The notes under the pieces: model-generated
Seen by the model: the letters and a program-made list of their open reading frames with translations, nothing else
Databases searched by the model: none
Told to the model about the DNA's origin: nothing
Part shown: positions 60,895-64,000 of the stretch, one piece after another
Numbering within the stretch: the first letter of the stretch is position 1
Layout: each line of letters starts with the position of its first letter
Origin: Maniola hyperantus
Taxonomy: Eukaryota > Arthropoda > Insecta > Lepidoptera > Nymphalidae
Length of the DNA: 64,000 nt
NCBI RefSeq assembly: GCF_902806685.2
Contig: NC_048538.1
Location: 9,796,001-9,860,000, forward strand
Direction of reading: 5' to 3'
Position numbers and translations under genes: made by a program

Positions 60895-61107
60895 AGACCA
60901 ACGATCACGGCATCGTACCGGAACGCTAAATCGCTTGGCGGCACGGCTTTGCCGGTAGGGTGGTAACTAGCCACGGCCGAAGCCTCCCATCAGACCAGAC
61001 AAGAGGAATTTAGAAGTTATTAAATTCGTAACTGCCCCTGCTGGAAATCGAACCTGGGATCTCCCACTGATAAGACTACTGCACTCACCACTGCGCCAGG
61101 GAGGTCG
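60895..61107 (-). mobile_element. tRNA-derived SINE, family 4
   Basis: On the minus strand: CTCCCTGGCGCAGTGGTGAG (A box region) and CCAGGTTCGATTTCCAGC (B box), followed by the body with GGGAGGCTTCGGCCGTGGCT. Full tRNA-like head. Confidence 0.65.
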
Positions 61108-61237
61108 TCAAAAAGTTAAATTAAAGTTAAGTAAAATTAAAAAGTGTTATTTCTTATACGATGGTACGGAACCCTTCGTGTACGAGTCCGACTCGCTCTT
61201 GGAGGCTAACTCTGTTGAACACAATCTGTAATGGGCA

Positions 61238-61398
61238 GATTACACCTACCGAGTACAGTGGCGAGTCAGTGTCCTCGGCCGAGTACTCGGTTGGTATAAA
61301 CACTAAACGAGTGCAATTTCGCAATTTCTCAGCCACAGCACTGTCTCGGCCGAGTGACATTTTACTGTCTCGCTTCACTACTCGGTATAGGTGTAATC
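61238..61398. repeat. MITE ending GATTACACCTACCGAGTA
   Basis: Left GATTACACCTACCGAGTA and right TACTCGGTATAGGTGTAATC pair with one offset. CGGCCGAGT motifs repeat within. 161 bp, non-coding. Confidence 0.65.
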
Positions 61399-62010
61399 GT
61401 ACCATCAACTAAACTAAATACAAGTTTAAATCTAATTAATTTATTTAATAATTATTCTCATTGATGGAACAATATATTTAGACCTGTCATTTAGAGATTG
61501 TGTAGCCATGCTGGCCAATGGCCATCAAGTTGCCACTAGGCGATGTCTTCCGAAGTATGATGAAAACATAGAATTAGGAAGTGAGAACGCCATCTTGAAA
61601 GAATTTGCAAAAATACATATGGGTGTTATGACGTTTTTATTTCAGTCTCCTTTCGAGACTCGAAACGATTATTAAATACCGGTGTTAAGATCGTATATTG
61701 AGCAATTAGATATTACGATGGCAATCGCGCTCTAATCACTTAAATACTACATATTTATTTTGCCATTAGTTTTTTAGATTTTTGCCATTATTTTTTAGAT
61801 AGACAAACATCTACGCATCGTGACCTGTAGCCCCGTACCTATTCTTTAACAATATTTCAGAAATACCTGTTTTTCTGAGTAACGCTTATGATATTATGTT
61901 ACATATCAGCAGCAGGTACGTAATCTAATTTTACGTGAAACGATACAGTTTATCGGCTCTTATGAAATATAATTACAAAATTTATAAATTTTTAACAATT
62001 ATCAATTTTA

Positions 62011-62381
62011 GGGCGTTTGTGCACGATTATTCCTATTCGTTAAAATACGACTCGAAGTGGCTGTTTGTCATACGAAATGTACCTACGTACGCTGTGTACT
62101 CATTTGATACGTATTTAGGTAAATACATACAGATCCGTGAGTTTGAATTCTCTGTGAGATCTGTCAAAAATTAAAATACGAATCAGAATGGAGTCGTAGG
62201 TGTAAACACGAATAAATGAGTACACAAGCGCTCGTACATTTTGTATGACGGTCACTTCGAATGTATGTATGTATGTATGTATGTATATACTTTATTGCAC
62301 CACAGAAACACAAATGTAATGTTAAATAGTATTTTTACGAAAGCGAATACGAAGCGAACACGAATGAGTGCACAAACGCCC
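62011..62381. mobile_element. PIF/Harbinger-like MITE carrying a LINE tail
   Basis: Ends GGGCGTTTGTGCAC / GTGCACAAACGCCC, flanked by TTA on both sides (62008-62010, 62382-62384), the 3-bp duplication typical of PIF/Harbinger. An ATGT repeat (62261-62285) followed by ATACTTTATTGCACCA looks like a LINE 3' end inserted within it. Confidence 0.6.
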
Positions 62382-62499
62382 TTAGGATATATTTTTAATT
62401 TTCAAAAGTAGATTTCAGAATATTGTAAAAGATATCAGTAACATAATGTAATAATTTGTAATTCATGTAAAAGTGTAAGCTTGCTTTATGTATTCGTAT

Positions 62500-62820
62500 T
62501 TATCTCGGCCCGGGGTCCTGGCTAGTATGGGGTAGGGTGAGGATGCGCACATAAGGTGCGCCGCGCAGCCTCCATTTGTCCCTTCGCCGCCGCGGCGCCA
62601 CCATTTGAGAGTTATTCCTTGTTTCACGAGGTGAACGCGACACCAAGAGTGCGGCTTAAATGTATGGCCGTGTGCCGTAATTACGTGCTGATGGCTTGGA
62701 GGTGAAATAAAACGTGGAGGGTTCGCGGAGGGGGCGCGAAGGGCCGCGGTGGCGGTGCTACGGACCAATGCTTACTCACAGTAGATCTGATGGCGATTTT
62801 CCCATATATACAAGAGGTGA
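62500..62820 (+). promoter_or_regulatory. GC/CpG-rich island with a possible alternative first exon
   Basis: 62500-62760 is strikingly GC- and CpG-rich against AT-rich surroundings. It is followed by ATGGCGATTTTCCCATATAT at 62790-62809 and a GTGAGC donor at 62817, encoding only MAIFPYIQE. It could be an alternative promoter/first exon of the 53013 gene, an internal exon (acceptor at 62779-62780), or another gene's start. Weak evidence. Confidence 0.3.
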
Positions 62821-63717
62821 GCGTACCTTGCATATCCTATGAGCCTTGAACTTTTTCTAGTTCTTAATAATATTTTTTTCTGATTCATGATTACTGACAA
62901 GGTCTGCTTATCGGTGTTAACGTTAACATTCTTGGTTTATCACTTGCATCCTAATAAGTAACATTCCCAAAAGTAGTTTTTTATCTCTATGATATAGTTT
63001 TTCTTTGTTTAAACCTAAAGATGATTAAGAATCAATATTTCTGTTTCGTCTTACAGGTTATTTGATAAATAATACATTTTACTCAAGTGCATTATGTATC
63101 TACCTCCATAATCCTTTATGATTATAATTCTGATAACACGATAACATGCTGGATTTTAAATTCTCTATTACTATTATTCAGGCTTCGCCGCATATAATAT
63201 GCTTAACTAGGTTTGCGCTTGAAAACACGCTTGATTAAATTTCTAGGACAAAGTATGTCTATTAATAAATATAAAGGTTACACGCTCAATCAAACCGTGT
63301 ACACGTTGACATAGCTTTTATAGGTACCTACCTCTTTTGATCCTTTTACATTACTATTCAGTATCAACTATTACTGGTAAAACGCACACTTCTAAATAGG
63401 CTAAGCTGATTCTGAGCTCCCTGGTAAAACATCACAATCCTATGCATGGAGTAGTCAATTGCTATCAACTTTGGGCGAAAAATGGGGCATTTTTGAGTAA
63501 CTGTGCGTTTGTATTTTTTTTAAATACATATAATTAATATATTTTATTTAAAAAATTGTACAGGATCTAAAAGTACAAAAGGTCGTATGGCCATAGTAAT
63601 ATCCGCATAATCCGCTGAGCTGTTAATAAAGTGTTTCAGTCTGTAATACGTTTTTTAAACTTATTTGCTACAATTGTATCTAATTAAAGTACCTATTACA
63701 TCTATCGTGATTTAAAT

Positions 63718-64000
63718 TCATCATCATCATAATCAAACGTCGCCGGCTCATTATTGAGCACGGGTCTTCCCTCAGAATGAGAAGGGCTTGGCTATAGTCC
63801 ACTACGCTGGCCATGTGCGGATTGGCAGACTTCACACACCTTTGAGTACATTATGGAGAACTCTCAGGCATTCAGGTTTCCTCGCGATGTTTTCCTTCAT
63901 CGATAAAACAAGTGATGTTTACTTGCTTAAAGCACAAATAACTTCGAAAAGTTAGAAGTGCGTGCTCGGGATCGAATACCCGACTCCCAAAATAGAAGGC
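63718..64000 (-). mobile_element. tRNA-derived SINE, family 1 (cut by window end)
   Basis: TCATCATCATCATAATCAAA tail at the low end, then CACGGGTCTTCCCTCAGAAT and CCTCGCGATGTTTTCCTTCA; the head region GGGATCGAATACCCGAC reaches the window edge. Confidence 0.65.

Larger units (their letters stand above)
58604..62781. other. Presumed intron of the 53013 gene
   Basis: Repeats listed separately fill much of it. A pair of related stretches at 58731-58790 and 58892-58945 share GTGAGGCGCAAGCA and GTGCAAGCGATTT, with ACAACTTTCTCATAACCGTC after each. No further exon could be defended. Confidence 0.45.

Overview
The window is a piece of insect nuclear genome, almost certainly from a moth or butterfly (Lepidoptera). 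The genes are split into many short exons with GT/AG junctions. The DNA between exons is AT-rich and crowded with short interspersed elements of the kinds typical of lepidopterans: TC...CTAG Helitron-like elements carrying the phrase GCGACTTCGTCCGCGTGG, tRNA-headed SINEs, CR1-type LINE tails and many foldback MITEs. No bacterial, organellar or viral gene was recognised.

Layout: (1) 385-17045, plus strand: 23 consecutive, phase-consistent exons of an ABCC-type transporter that best fits the sulfonylurea receptor Sur; its N-terminus lies upstream of the window. (2) 17046-20827: intergenic, with a perfect 50-bp-arm palindrome. (3) 20828-36796, minus: complete 17-exon Mondo (MondoA/ChREBP orthologue, 953 aa). 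(4) 36797-38808: shared divergent promoter region containing a hAT element with an 8-bp target duplication. (5) 38809-39626, plus: three-exon RPAIN (RPA-interacting protein, 210 aa). (6) 39627-42853: intergenic, with a tandem triplicate of a Helitron-like repeat. (7) 42854-52156, minus: complete nine-exon S6k (p70 S6 kinase, 443 aa), with a broken LINE in one intron and an 85-bp tandem repeat in the next. (8) 52157-53012: a second divergent promoter. (9) 53013 onward, plus: the 5' exons of an unrecognised gene. Its first large intron holds an intronless F-box gene of the FBXO7/nutcracker type (56214-57062).

Several genes bear on nutrient and energy sensing: Sur (KATP-channel-type regulator), Mondo (sugar-responsive bHLH-Zip factor) and S6k (TORC1 effector). 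Whether this neighbourhood is functional or chance cannot be told from one window. The two divergent promoters share exact 25-bp and 23-bp sequences, which is the least expected non-coding signal here. Exon boundaries were read by eye from splice sites, reading phase and remembered family conservation; no alignment was run.
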